Shown here: positions 26,996 to 34,823 of the stretch, one piece after another
How positions within the stretch are numbered: the stretch's first letter is position 1
Layout: each line of letters starts with the position of its first letter
Assembly (NCBI RefSeq): GCF_007845675.1
Contig: NZ_VOBR01000003.1
Span: 1 to 64,000, forward strand
Direction: 5' to 3'
Length of the DNA: 64,000 nt
Origin: Lentzea tibetensis
GTDB taxonomy: Bacteria; Actinomycetota; Actinomycetes; Mycobacteriales; Pseudonocardiaceae
Position numbers and translations under genes: made by a program
Notes under the pieces: model-generated
What the model was told of the DNA's origin: nothing
What the model saw: only the letters and a program-made list of their open reading frames with translations
The model's database searches: none

Positions 26996-27211
26996 TCACC
27001 TTCCTTCTCGGTGTTCGCGCGACAGGCGTTGGTAGTGGTCGGCCAGCTCGGCGTGGTGTTCGTAGATGCGGTGTGCGAGTTCGGCCGCGTCGACTGCTTT
27101 GCCGTCGGCCAGGACGCCGTTGTGGTCCGCGTGGCGGCGTACGAGGTCGTCGTACTCGTCGTGCAGGTGCCGGGCTTGGACGTCGGTGTCGACGCGGTGC
27201 GCGGTGGTCAT
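26996..27211 (-). CDS. Small His-rich helical protein of the AICE (71 aa)
   Basis: The product has a high His content (RHLHDEYDDLVRRHADHNGV; HRIYEHHAELADHYQRLSRE). Predicted to be two long helices. Its start overlaps the upstream gene in ATGA. Function unknown. Confidence 0.68.
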   Translation of the reverse strand: MTTAHRVDTDVQARHLHDEYDDLVRRHADHNGVLADGKAVDAAELAHRIYEHHAELADHYQRLSREHREGR

Positions 27212-27612
27212 CGCTTCACGACCTTGAGCCGCGACCAGCGGATGCGCAGTCCGTCACCACCGGGCGTCAGCTTGATCAGGTAGACGTCCTTGCGGATCAC
27301 GCCCTGCAGTTGGGTGGTGACGGGGCCGAGGATCGCGTATCGCTGCGCCAGCAACGATTCCACGGCCTCAGCGTCCCCGTCCGGGGCGTGGCGGCAGTGC
27401 CCGTCCCCGTCCAGCCAGACGATGCGATCCGTCGCGTCCAGCCGCCCATAGCGGCCGTCGTGGATCTCGCCGAGGACTTCGGCGACGGTGTCGACCTGCC
27501 CGCCGAACCCTGCGCTGATCTCCTTGCGCGATTCCGGGGTCGCTGGCGCCGGAGCGACGGAGTCGGCGGTGAACAAGTCGAGCTGGCCGGGGCTCGTGCG
27601 TCGGCGGCTCAT
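27208..27612 (-). CDS. Uncharacterised AICE protein (134 aa)
   Basis: The N-terminus is polar (SRRRTSPGQLDLFTADSVAP), with a LDLF motif. The remaining about 90 residues look globular (GRLDATDRIVWLDGDGHCRH; LLAQRYAILGPVTTQLQGVI). It overlaps genes on both sides (TGATG at the start, ATGA at the end), so it is embedded in the transfer operon. No family recognised. Confidence 0.68.
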   Translation of the reverse strand: MSRRRTSPGQLDLFTADSVAPAPATPESRKEISAGFGGQVDTVAEVLGEIHDGRYGRLDATDRIVWLDGDGHCRHAPDGDAEAVESLLAQRYAILGPVTTQLQGVIRKDVYLIKLTPGGDGLRIRWSRLKVVKR

Positions 27613-27962
27613 CACCGATCACCCCGCAGCTCATCGCGGAACGTGCGGCCGGTGACCGAGGTGATGAACAGCATCGGGACGTACAGCCGAGGCGGCCAGC
27701 CGTCCACCGCGAGGTAGCGGAAGTGGCCGTACATCACGATCCGCGCGCCGACCAGAGCGGTGATCGCGTGCTGCTGGTCGGGGTTGCCGCGGTGCGCGGT
27801 CTTGGTCGTCTCCAGGCAGTACGCGCGGTCCAGGGTGGTGGAGTACGCCCACTGGTCGGCGTCGACCTGGTCCAGCAGCTCCAGAACCACAGCCGGGTCC
27901 AGCTCACGGCACACCGCCATCCACTTCTCCCGGGAGGCGGCGGTCCTCGTGTCGGTGACCAT
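27612..27962 (-). CDS. Uncharacterised AICE protein (116 aa)
   Basis: The globular product has an N-terminal helical part (REKWMAVCRELDPAVVLELL) and a C-terminal hydrophobic beta-like part (WPPRLYVPMLFITSVTGRTF). The ATG at 27962 overlaps the stop of the preceding gene by one base; a GTG one codon earlier is also possible. No family recognised. Confidence 0.65.
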   Translation of the reverse strand: MVTDTRTAASREKWMAVCRELDPAVVLELLDQVDADQWAYSTTLDRAYCLETTKTAHRGNPDQQHAITALVGARIVMYGHFRYLAVDGWPPRLYVPMLFITSVTGRTFRDELRGDR

Positions 27963-28180
27963 CACAGCCTCCCGATCGCGCGGTGGCCGATCTCGCGGCG
28001 CACGAGGTCACGCAGTGCCCAGTACACGGCGACCGTGCAGCCGAGCAGGATGAGCAGGGCCCAGCCGAAGACCTTGCCGATGCCGTCGACGCGGTAGATG
28101 ACGTAGAGCACGCCACCGGCCAGCGCGAGGAACAGCGTGAACCGCCACGCCGCCCACAGCCGGATTCCCAAGTTCCACAT
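27962..28180 (-). CDS. Small membrane protein of the AICE (72 aa)
   Basis: Two transmembrane helices are visible (FTLFLALAGGVLYVIYRV and VFGWALLILLGCTVAVYWAL), with a basic tail (RREIGHRAIGRL). Its size and position next to traB recall the Spd proteins of Streptomyces elements. It starts 59 bp after the traB stop, in the same operon. Confidence 0.7.
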   Translation of the reverse strand: MWNLGIRLWAAWRFTLFLALAGGVLYVIYRVDGIGKVFGWALLILLGCTVAVYWALRDLVRREIGHRAIGRL

Positions 28181-28238
28181 GACAGACCTCCCAGAGTTGG
28201 ACGTGTTTTCCTTGCTGTGTAATGACTTTGTGGCGCGG

Positions 28239-29606
28239 TCAGGCGACCGAGCGCAGCGGGCGGCGGCCCTTGGTGACGAAGTCGACGAGTTCGCGGATGT
28301 CCTCGTCGGACTGGTAGCTGGCGCGAACACGCAGCGGGGAGCGGGAGCCTTGCTCCGCGACGAACCCGATACCGGCGTGCGCGGGGTCCAGCGGGATCTC
28401 GTCGGCCAGCGCACCGCGTAGCCGCATCCCGTCGCCGAGGGTCATGTCCACCTGGCTTTGAGAGGTGACCGAGAGGCAGACGCGGGCGGTGAACAGCTCG
28501 CGGATCGGGACGGTGTCCTTGGTCGGTTCCTGCACGTACCCGCAGACGCCGAACCCCGCCGCACGGCCCTGGGTCATGATCTCGGCGAGGAGCTTGAGCA
28601 CCGAGCGGACTTCGGCCGAGGGACCGTAGGCGGTGAGCATGCCCAGCTCATCGATCATCAGCAGCCGCAACGGCGTCTCGGCCGACGGCGAGAACTTCCG
28701 CTTGCGCTCACCCCGTAGCAACGCCTGGCGTTCCTTGAGCTCGTCGCGGAACGCCTCCACGATCTCCGCTGCGGTGTCCCAGTCGGTCGCGCGGCGGTGA
28801 AACAGGTCCGCGCCGACCTCGGTCTCCATTCCTTCCTTGAGGTCGATGACGTCCGGCTTGACGACACCGTCGCGCAGCAAGGGGGCCATGCCGCGCAGCG
28901 GAGACCACAGCAGCGAGCCCTTGCCCGACCCGGTGGCACCGGCCACGAACAGGTGCTGACCCACGAAGGACTGGGTCCACGGCTGCCCGTACTCGGTGTC
29001 ACCCAGCTCGATCGCGGACAGGTCGATCTCGTCCGCGTCGTAGGGGAGATCGATCGGCGGGATCGCGTCGGCGTTGAACGGGTTCTCCCGCTCGATCACC
29101 AGAGCGACCACCTGGGGCTTGACCTTGACCACCGCGACGCGTTCGGCCAGCAGGGCGTGCGCGAGGGCGTCGGCCTTGTCCTCGAACATCGAGGGTGTCT
29201 GTCCCCGGTTGATCCGCACGTGGATCGTGTCGATCGACGGCGACGCGGCTCGGACCTCCAGGATGCGCGGGACGATCACGTCCCCGGTGCGCCGGTTGAA
29301 GCTGACCAGCTCGCAGTCCAGCAGGATGTCCGACCAGCGCCCACCCACATACGACCACCAGCGGCGATGCAGCGAACGAAGCCGCGGCAAGGCCACCGTG
29401 TCGAAGCTGTCCGGGTGTCCCCGGTACCAGCCCGCCAGCCCGAGCACGGCACCGCCGAGGACACCACCCGTGGTCGGCAAGCCGAAGTCCAAGACGCTCT
29501 TGGTGACGCAGGCCGCCAGCGCTGCCGGGACCGTGACCATGCCGGGGTGCTGGCAGCTCCACTTCAGCGCCCGCCATTCCAGCGCTGGTTTCCGAGTCGT
29601 CGGCAT
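28239..29606 (-). CDS. traB: FtsK/SpoIIIE-type DNA translocase TraB (conjugal transfer)
   Basis: The 455-residue product has two N-terminal hydrophobic segments (about 22-60), then an FtsK ATPase with Walker A GATGSGKG (residues 223-230), Walker B LRLLMIDEL (about 306-314) and the late TQGRAAGFGVCGYVQEPTKD segment. In Streptomyces elements a single TraB hexamer moves double-stranded DNA between mycelia by recognising clt repeats. The start ATG at 29606 gives the family length. A clt site was not identified with confidence. Confidence 0.92.
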   Translation of the reverse strand: MPTTRKPALEWRALKWSCQHPGMVTVPAALAACVTKSVLDFGLPTTGGVLGGAVLGLAGWYRGHPDSFDTVALPRLRSLHRRWWSYVGGRWSDILLDCELVSFNRRTGDVIVPRILEVRAASPSIDTIHVRINRGQTPSMFEDKADALAHALLAERVAVVKVKPQVVALVIERENPFNADAIPPIDLPYDADEIDLSAIELGDTEYGQPWTQSFVGQHLFVAGATGSGKGSLLWSPLRGMAPLLRDGVVKPDVIDLKEGMETEVGADLFHRRATDWDTAAEIVEAFRDELKERQALLRGERKRKFSPSAETPLRLLMIDELGMLTAYGPSAEVRSVLKLLAEIMTQGRAAGFGVCGYVQEPTKDTVPIRELFTARVCLSVTSQSQVDMTLGDGMRLRGALADEIPLDPAHAGIGFVAEQGSRSPLRVRASYQSDEDIRELVDFVTKGRRPLRSVA

Positions 29607-29686
29607 CGCTGACTCCTTTCCATGAGACGCCAGAGGCCCGACCAGCAATCGCGTGATCGGGCCCCCGGCAGAATCGAAATTGGGAT

Positions 29687-29875
29687 CTAGTCGTCGAGGT
29701 ACGGTTTGACGTCTTCCATCGCGACCAACAGCGCAGCCATCGCCTTGGTCACCTTCTTGTGCTGCCCGCTGAACCTGTGCCGAGCGAAGGTCATCTGCTC
29801 CAGTGCCTCCCGGAGCTGGCTCATCGCCATGTCCACGTCAGCGGTCACCGTCTCGACCGCGAAGCGCACCGCCAT
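29687..29875 (-). CDS. Small helical protein of the AICE (62 aa)
   Basis: The ATG at 29875 follows GGAGGG at 6 nt. The product is helical (MAMSQLREALEQMTFARHRF; KAMAALLVAMEDVKPYLDD). It starts 1 bp after the upstream gene ends. No family recognised. Confidence 0.65.
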   Translation of the reverse strand: MAVRFAVETVTADVDMAMSQLREALEQMTFARHRFSGQHKKVTKAMAALLVAMEDVKPYLDD

Positions 29876-29876
29876 G

Positions 29877-30146
29877 TCAGACCCTCCACCCACGAGCGAT
29901 CAGAACGACCTCGTACTTCTTCGCGTCCTCGGTCAGCTCCTCGATCTCCCGGATCGCCTTGTTGGCCAAGGACTTCAGCTCGTCAGCACTCGGCACGCTC
30001 CACGCCTCCGACGGGATCTTCGCGTCCTCGGCTTTGTCGATGAACCCGCGCACCTGCTCATCGATCACCTCGTGCAGAAGCGTGATCGCCGCACGGAACG
30101 TCGCGTAGTTCTCTTTCGCCTTCACATTCACCACGCCATCAGCCAT
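29877..30146 (-). CDS. Small helical protein, first gene of the AICE transfer operon (89 aa)
   Basis: The ATG at 30146 is preceded by GGGGAGG. The product is helical and acidic (AAITLLHEVIDEQVRGFIDK; LKSLANKAIREIEELTEDAK). The operator-like palindrome 190 bp upstream (30338) and the absence of another gene in between make this the probable start of the transfer operon running to 25876. Confidence 0.68.
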   Translation of the reverse strand: MADGVVNVKAKENYATFRAAITLLHEVIDEQVRGFIDKAEDAKIPSEAWSVPSADELKSLANKAIREIEELTEDAKKYEVVLIARGWRV

Positions 30147-30337
30147 AACCTCCCCTTTCCTTTCCGTAGCTACGGGAGAGACCAAGACCCCCGGTATGCG
30201 GACACGCCGTGTCCGAGGGTCAAGGAAACTCCCGGTACCGAATAGTCGGCACTGGAAAAGGCATGGATTGGCCCACTGTGGAATTCTCAAAGAACAAACA
30301 GCCCACGAAAACGGCTTGAGGTAATTCATTCGAACCC

Positions 30338-30355
30338 TTGACGCTTAAGTGTCAA
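30338..30355. promoter_or_regulatory. Element operator, copy 2 (upstream of transfer operon)
   Basis: TTGACGCTTAAGTGTCAA is the same operator with one asymmetric base and is flanked by an ACCC/GGGT extension of the palindrome. On the minus strand it reads TTGACA, a perfect -35 box, pointing to the transfer operon. Confidence 0.78.
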
Positions 30356-30374
30356 AGGGTGTTGGTTGGCGCGA

Positions 30375-30707
30375 TCAGGCGACCTTGATCAAGCCCATCG
30401 CGCGGTAGGCGACGCCGGACACGGTCTCGCCCCGGCCGTTCTTGAACGAGTAGAACGAAGCGCGCGGCTCGACCAGGTCCACGATGTCGCCCTCGTCGAA
30501 AGCGTCGCCGGGGTCAGTCCCGAGCGTCACCTTGATCTCCTCACCCTTCTCGCCCTTGGCCTTCATAAACACCACGGCCACGAACTGCTGAGCACCGTCC
30601 TTGTCCGTGACGATCTCCGTGTGACCGTCCACCTCGCGCACCTTCAGCGTCGGCAGCTCGGTGAGCATCAGACGACGGTCGCCGAGGTCGATCTTCATGT
30701 TCTTCAC
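30375..30707 (-). CDS. AICE regulatory-position protein, possibly Pra-like (110 aa)
   Basis: The GTG at 30707 follows GGAGG. The product is a compact beta-rich protein (KIDLGDRRLMLTELPTLKV; QFVAVVFMKAKGEKGEEIKV; FYSFKNGRGETVSGVAYRAM). In pSAM2 this place, between korSA and the transfer genes, is held by pra, the activator of replication and integration. Size and place fit, but sequence similarity cannot be shown here. Confidence 0.6.
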   Translation of the reverse strand: MKNMKIDLGDRRLMLTELPTLKVREVDGHTEIVTDKDGAQQFVAVVFMKAKGEKGEEIKVTLGTDPGDAFDEGDIVDLVEPRASFYSFKNGRGETVSGVAYRAMGLIKVA

Positions 30708-30728
30708 GAGTGCCTCCAGGTGGTCTGA

Positions 30729-30757
30729 TATAGACTAATATAGATCAGTATGAGTCA
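30729..30757. promoter_or_regulatory. 10-bp-period direct repeats between divergent AICE genes
   Basis: Three related words, TATAGAC, TATAGAT and TATGAGT, start at 30729, 30739 and 30749, exactly one helical turn apart. They lie in the intergenic region of the divergent Pra-like and GntR genes. They suggest cooperative binding by a regulator, perhaps the GntR protein itself. Confidence 0.5.
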
Positions 30758-30818
30758 GTTGGCGATGCGCCGAACGGGTGACCTATGTCAGATTGCGTCA
30801 GTCGCCTAGGATTGGCTC

Positions 30819-31160
30819 ATGAACGCGACACCGGGGTTGGCCGCCTACCAGCGAGTAGTGGAGAAGATCAAAGACGACATCCGCAGCAGACGGTTGGTGG
30901 CGGGGGAGAAGCTTCCTGGCAACCGCGCCCTTGCGGACGACCACTCGGTCGCTCTCGGGACCCTCCAAAAGGCCTTGAAGATCCTTGAGGACGAGGGCTG
31001 GGTGACTGCGACGCCCGCGGTCGGTGTTTTCGTGAACGAGCCACCGGTCGAGGCGGAGCCGACGGACGTCGCTGCCGTCGTTAAGCGACTCGACGACCTT
31101 CAGGGCACAGTGGAGGCCCTCACCGAGAGGGTTCGAAGGCTGGAGGGGGTCGAAGGCTGA
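30819..31160 (+). CDS. GntR-family repressor (KorSA-like)
   Basis: The 113-residue product has a winged helix of the GntR type (YQRVVEKIKDDIRSRRLVAG, EKLPGNRALADDHSVALGTL, ALKILEDEGWVTATPAVGVF), then a short coiled coil (VVKRLDDLQGTVEALTERVR), with no large effector domain. KorSA of pSAM2 is a GntR protein that keeps the element silent by repressing pra. It is the best candidate for binding the palindromes or the 10-bp repeats nearby. Confidence 0.88.
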   Translation: MNATPGLAAYQRVVEKIKDDIRSRRLVAGEKLPGNRALADDHSVALGTLQKALKILEDEGWVTATPAVGVFVNEPPVEAEPTDVAAVVKRLDDLQGTVEALTERVRRLEGVEG

Positions 31161-31223
31161 GCTCCTGATGGCGGTCACTGCGGTGTTCATGCCACTAACT
31201 CTCACCCTGCCGTTGGCGAGCTA

Positions 31224-31242
31224 CCCGGAAAATCCTTCCGGG
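31224..31242. terminator. Small hairpin between GntR and XRE genes
   Basis: A 7-bp stem CCCGGAA / TTCCGGG (31224-31230 with 31236-31242) has a 5-nt loop and no clear T run. It may be a weak terminator. Confidence 0.4.
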
Positions 31243-31274
31243 GTCGTACGCCCGGAGTCCGGGAGGCTTGTTCC

Positions 31275-32501
31275 ATGCGCGGAATGACGGAGTCCCTGAC
31301 CATCGGTGAACGTGTTGCGTGGTACCGACGCCGACGCGGTATGTCGCAAGAGGTGTTGTCCGGACTCGTCGGCCGCACCGAGGACTGGCTGCAGAAGGCT
31401 GAAAACAACCGCATCCAGCTCGACAGGCTGTCGCTCATTCGAGGCCTAGCTGAAGCGTTGGACGTCTCCGTCGGAGACCTGCTCGGTGAGCCGACGTTGC
31501 TCGAATGGACCGCCGAGTCCAGCGTCCAAACCGTGCCCGCGCTTCGTGCTGCACTCATGGACTACAGCCAGCTCTCGCCCGTCCTGTTCACGGGGCACGT
31601 AGACCGAGAACCCGTTGCAGTGCAGACACTTCAGCGTCAGGTGGCGGAGATCTTCGCTGCCTACCAGGGGTCGCGGTTCGGATACGTCACTGCTCGCCTG
31701 CCCGAGCTGCTGAAGAATGCGATCGCTGCTAGTCGCACCTATGACGGTCCCGATCTCCAAGCTGTGCGCGTTCAGCTCGCTCTCTGCTACCAGGCAGCAG
31801 CGTCAGTTCTGAGCAAATTGGGCGAAGCCGACCTGGCGTGGGTCGCCGCCGAACGTGGCCTTCGGGAAGCCGAGGTGGCTGGCGATCCAGTCATCCTCGG
31901 ATCCTTGCTGCGGTCTGTTGCGCACAGCCTCCTGGCGACCGGCCAGTTCGTGCCGGCCGTGCAACTGGTGGAGCGGGCATCCGAGGTCTTGCGCCCTGAG
32001 CTGAGTACCGCGGACGGTCGCCTTCTCTCGGTCTACGGGTCGCTGTTCCTCGCGGGGGCCATGGCGGCCTCGCGCAACGAAGACCGTGCAACGACGCGGA
32101 CCTTCCTCAACGAGGCACAGCACGCCGCCGACAGGCAGGGGAGCGACGCCAACCACCTCTGGACAGCGTTCGGGCCGACCAACGTTGCGATTCACCGCGT
32201 GAACACGGCTATGGAGCTCGGCGACGTCCAGCTCGCGTTGGACCTCGGCCCCGAGATCGACACGTCCGCGTTGCCCACGGAGCGTCAGGTGCGCCACGCG
32301 CTCGATCTCGCCCGTGCGTACAGCTTGCGGAACCGCGCGGACGATGCCCTTGCAGTGGTCCTCGATGCCGAGCGGATCGCTCCAGAGCAGGTGCGGCATC
32401 ACTACATCAGCCGCCAGCTCGTCCTCACGTGGATGCGCAACCAGCGAAGTCAGCCGAGTTCGTTGCTCACTGGTCTGGTCGACCGGATGAAGCTCAGCTA
32501 G
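31275..32501 (+). CDS. XRE-family regulator with TPR-like C-terminal domain
   Basis: The 408-residue product has an N-terminal HTH_31-type helix-turn-helix (RVAWYRRRRGMSQEVLSGLV) and about 300 residues of helical TPR-like repeats (AALCYQAAASVL-type units; ADLAWVAAERGLREAEVAGD; GQFVPAVQLVERASEVLRPE). Proteins of this plan act as peptide- or ligand-sensing regulators in actinomycetes and are frequent in AICEs. The Nudix gene starts 18 bp after its stop, so they form an operon. Confidence 0.88.
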   Translation: MRGMTESLTIGERVAWYRRRRGMSQEVLSGLVGRTEDWLQKAENNRIQLDRLSLIRGLAEALDVSVGDLLGEPTLLEWTAESSVQTVPALRAALMDYSQLSPVLFTGHVDREPVAVQTLQRQVAEIFAAYQGSRFGYVTARLPELLKNAIAASRTYDGPDLQAVRVQLALCYQAAASVLSKLGEADLAWVAAERGLREAEVAGDPVILGSLLRSVAHSLLATGQFVPAVQLVERASEVLRPELSTADGRLLSVYGSLFLAGAMAASRNEDRATTRTFLNEAQHAADRQGSDANHLWTAFGPTNVAIHRVNTAMELGDVQLALDLGPEIDTSALPTERQVRHALDLARAYSLRNRADDALAVVLDAERIAPEQVRHHYISRQLVLTWMRNQRSQPSSLLTGLVDRMKLS

Positions 32502-32519
32502 CCGCGTAGGGTCTTCGAC

Positions 32520-32993
32520 GTGGGCAACGCAGCAGACAAGTTCGCAACGCCTCGCATGGCTGCCGGGGCGTTGTTCGTTGATGGCGACCGCGTTCTGATG
32601 GTGCGCAAGACGTACGGCGAACGCTGGGACCTACCGGGAGGCTACGTCGACATCGGCGAGTCGCCAGGCGCAGCGTGCAAGCGTGAGGTGGCCGAAGAAC
32701 TCGGTCTTGACCGGCAGGCCGTCAGACCGCTGGTGATCGACTGGGCGCCACGTGAGTCCGAGGGCGACAAGGTTCTGTGGATCTTCGACTGCGGAGCGCT
32801 CGGTGAGGACGCTCAGCGCATCCGCCTGGACCAGACCGAGCTTGACCGCTGGGAGTGGGTGCCCATCGATGAGGTTGCCGCCCGGACGATTCCGCGGCTT
32901 GCTCGTCGCATCCAGCGCGCTTACGACGCCTATCAGACGGGTGCGGTCGCGTACCTCGAGCACGGCGAGTCGCCCGCGATGACCTCACGCTGA
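32520..32993 (+). CDS. Nudix hydrolase, candidate Pif-like immunity factor
   Basis: The 157-residue product has the Nudix box GYVDIGESPGAACKREVAEE, followed by LG (consensus GX5EX7REUXEEXGU, complete). In pSAM2 the Nudix protein Pif, encoded near traSA and korSA, stops redundant entry of the same element. The equivalent place here suggests the same job. A housekeeping nucleotide-sanitising role is the alternative. Confidence 0.85.
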   Translation: MGNAADKFATPRMAAGALFVDGDRVLMVRKTYGERWDLPGGYVDIGESPGAACKREVAEELGLDRQAVRPLVIDWAPRESEGDKVLWIFDCGALGEDAQRIRLDQTELDRWEWVPIDEVAARTIPRLARRIQRAYDAYQTGAVAYLEHGESPAMTSR

Positions 32994-33041
32994 TCCACTT
33001 CGGCGTGCTCGCTGTGTCCCAAGTTTCTTTTCTTCATCAAG

Positions 33042-33061
33042 GCGGCCCCTGCCGGGGCCGC
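33042..33061. terminator. Terminator between Nudix gene and convergent orphan gene
   Basis: A perfect 8-bp GC stem GCGGCCCC / GGGGCCGC has a TGCC loop. It serves the ends at 32993 (plus) and 33238 (minus). The rest of 32994-33237 shows no gene. Confidence 0.65.
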
Positions 33062-33237
33062 TCGCGCCGCAGTGCTTGAGCCCGTTCGGCAAGGCCCAGG
33101 GGCCCGGCTCCGCCACCCTGGCCCGCCGACGGGCGAAGGCGCGACCGACCCCGGCAGACGCCGCGAACGACGGGCTGGGACGGTAGAACTCGTAGGTCCG
33201 CTGAATCAGCCGGTGCGGCGAGCGAGCGCGGCTCCTG

Positions 33238-34044
33238 CTACTTCGCCTCGATCGAGTCATTCTTGCCTTCCGGTAGTGCTGGCGGATCGATCACCTTCTG
33301 GATCTCAATTACGATTGGCGAAGAACGCGGCGGATCGCCAGCGATTAGCTCGTGAGTGTTGGCCGACAGGTTTATCGCCAAGTCGAGTGCTACGACAAAG
33401 GTCATCAGGTTCTTTCCTGTGACGGTTTTGGTCAACGAGCGTAGGACTTTGAGTTTTCGCCGTAGGCCGCCCAACAATACGTCAAGCGCGTGCTCGGTGT
33501 CTTCGGTGCTGAAAAGATGTGCGTTAAACAGAGTATCGCGAATCTTAGAGAGTCGGCGAAGAACCCAGTCTTTTGTCTCTTGATCTAGGTCGCCATCCTG
33601 CACCACCTCATCGATCAGCCTGTCCAGCCTGCTGAGCAGGGACTCGCGTTCATCTGGGTCCAGTGACGGCTCTGCGCGTTGACTGTGTAGAAGGTGTGCG
33701 CAAATCTCCAAGCAGTACTCTCCAGAGTTCGGATGGATCGGCGTCAAGAACTGCTCAACCTGCAGCTCGCGCACGGCCAGGAAGTTACTCAAGGCATTCT
33801 GTACTTCCCCAAAGTGCTTCAAGTGAATCCTGGGATCCGCGGTGGGTGAATCATTTATCATTTCTTGTGTCTGCTCGGCCCACTCGTATAGTTTTGATAC
33901 CCTCTGCATGAAGGCGTTCATGTCGCCCGAATCGATGTTGAAAACTGAGGACCACGCTTGGAGCGCGCGCGTCGCAGGTGCTTGTTGGCGTACCAATTGA
34001 AAGTTCATCAAGAGTCGCCCGGCGGGATTGTTCAGGTAAGTCAC
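33238..34044 (-). CDS. Orphan AICE cargo protein (268 aa)
   Basis: I do not recognise it. The product is mostly helical (VSKLYEWAEQTQEMINDSPT; LLSRLDRLIDEVVQDGDLDQ; VLLGGLRRKLKVLRSLTKTV), with a mildly hydrophobic stretch near the C-terminus (LMTFVVALDLAINLSANTHE). Third positions are clearly less G/C-rich than in neighbouring genes (codons such as ATT, TTT and AAA), which suggests recent gain from a lower-GC source. A GTG at 34044 is the start used. Lone low-GC genes in AICE cargo zones are often defence or immunity genes, but no motif supports that here. Confidence 0.65.
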   Translation of the reverse strand: MTYLNNPAGRLLMNFQLVRQQAPATRALQAWSSVFNIDSGDMNAFMQRVSKLYEWAEQTQEMINDSPTADPRIHLKHFGEVQNALSNFLAVRELQVEQFLTPIHPNSGEYCLEICAHLLHSQRAEPSLDPDERESLLSRLDRLIDEVVQDGDLDQETKDWVLRRLSKIRDTLFNAHLFSTEDTEHALDVLLGGLRRKLKVLRSLTKTVTGKNLMTFVVALDLAINLSANTHELIAGDPPRSSPIVIEIQKVIDPPALPEGKNDSIEAK

Positions 34045-34182
34045 TTGGCGATCCTACTTGCGCGTCGCAGGGTGCCGTTGAGGATGGCGGTGTCGCTGGG
34101 GATCGCGGGCGTTCGCCACCCCGCACCCCGGCAGATCAACAGGATGCCGAGAATGCGGCCGACTCGCGTCCGTGTGTGGCCG

Positions 34183-34316
34183 TGTGACATCCCGTCGACC
34201 TCCACGAGGGCAACCACACGCGTCAAGGGGGCAGTCCCGGCGAACGGTCCCGTGTGGACGGAAGTGCCCCCTTGACACGCGCGGTTGGGGCGGGGCCAGG
34301 TCGACGGGATGTCACA
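34183..34316. repeat. Nested inverted repeats in a gene-poor AICE region
   Basis: A perfect 19-bp inverted repeat (34183-34201 with 34298-34316) encloses a second one (TCAAGGGGGCA at 34223-34233 with TGCCCCCTTGA at 34265-34275). A further AAGGGGGCA word lies at 34333-34341. The whole 34045-34403 gap holds no convincing gene. The structure suits an origin (double- or single-strand) or a transfer locus. No direct evidence decides between them. Confidence 0.7.
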
Positions 34317-34403
34317 AGGGCCACCCACTTGTAAGGGGGCAAAGGAAAGCCTCGTGCTGGCATTGGTTGCGGCGCTGTCCGGTCGCGCCGCACAATCGCA
34401 CGC

Positions 34404-34727
34404 ATGTTCGAGACTACGGTGCACCGCGCACTGGCCAGGCCGCATGATCCACCGCTGGACGTGTGGGTGGAGCTCGGGAAGTTCTACAAGCCCTGGCTCA
34501 AGCAGGCAGATTCACCTGGGGTGCTGGTCGAGGAGAAGGGTTTGAGCTTCCCGCTGCGACTGCCGGGCGTGCTGCACGGGTGGCTCCGCTCTCGTCGGGG
34601 ACCTTGGTTGGCGCTCGTGTCCTACAGCCTGCCGACGAACTCGGGTGTTGGCCCTCTGCGGCTGCAGCACCTCCTGCCGAGGCAGGCCGTGTCACGGCGA
34701 TGGCCGAACGACGAAGTACCGTACTAG
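34404..34727 (+). CDS. Orphan AICE protein (107 aa)
   Basis: The product begins at ATG 34404 and has an N-terminal polar part (TTVHRALARPHDPPLDVWVE), a Trp-rich middle (LPGVLHGWLRSRRGPWLALV) and a basic tail (RRWPNDEVPY). No clear ribosome site. Codon use is plausible. No family recognised. It lies just after the nested inverted repeats. Confidence 0.45.
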   Translation: MFETTVHRALARPHDPPLDVWVELGKFYKPWLKQADSPGVLVEEKGLSFPLRLPGVLHGWLRSRRGPWLALVSYSLPTNSGVGPLRLQHLLPRQAVSRRWPNDEVPY

Positions 34728-34764
34728 TAGATCTTCTGAACCGGTGTTTACCTGCAAGAATGCC

Positions 34765-34793
34765 TTGACACTTAAGTGTCAAATTGAGAGAAT
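34765..34793 (+). promoter_or_regulatory. Element operator, copy 3, overlapping the SprT-like gene promoter
   Basis: TTGACACTTAAGTGTCAA (34765-34782) is a perfect palindrome whose first half is a consensus -35 box. After 17 bp comes GAGAAT (34788-34793), a fair -10. A bound repressor would cover the -35 box of the SprT-like gene at 34824. Confidence 0.78.
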
Positions 34794-34823
34794 GGAGGTA
34801 CAACGGAGAGGTGAGAACAGAGA

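Noticed and set aside
32985-33260. Small reverse frame between the Nudix gene and the orphan cargo gene
   Set aside because: Arg/Ser-rich, no ribosome site, and it crosses a terminator-like hairpin.
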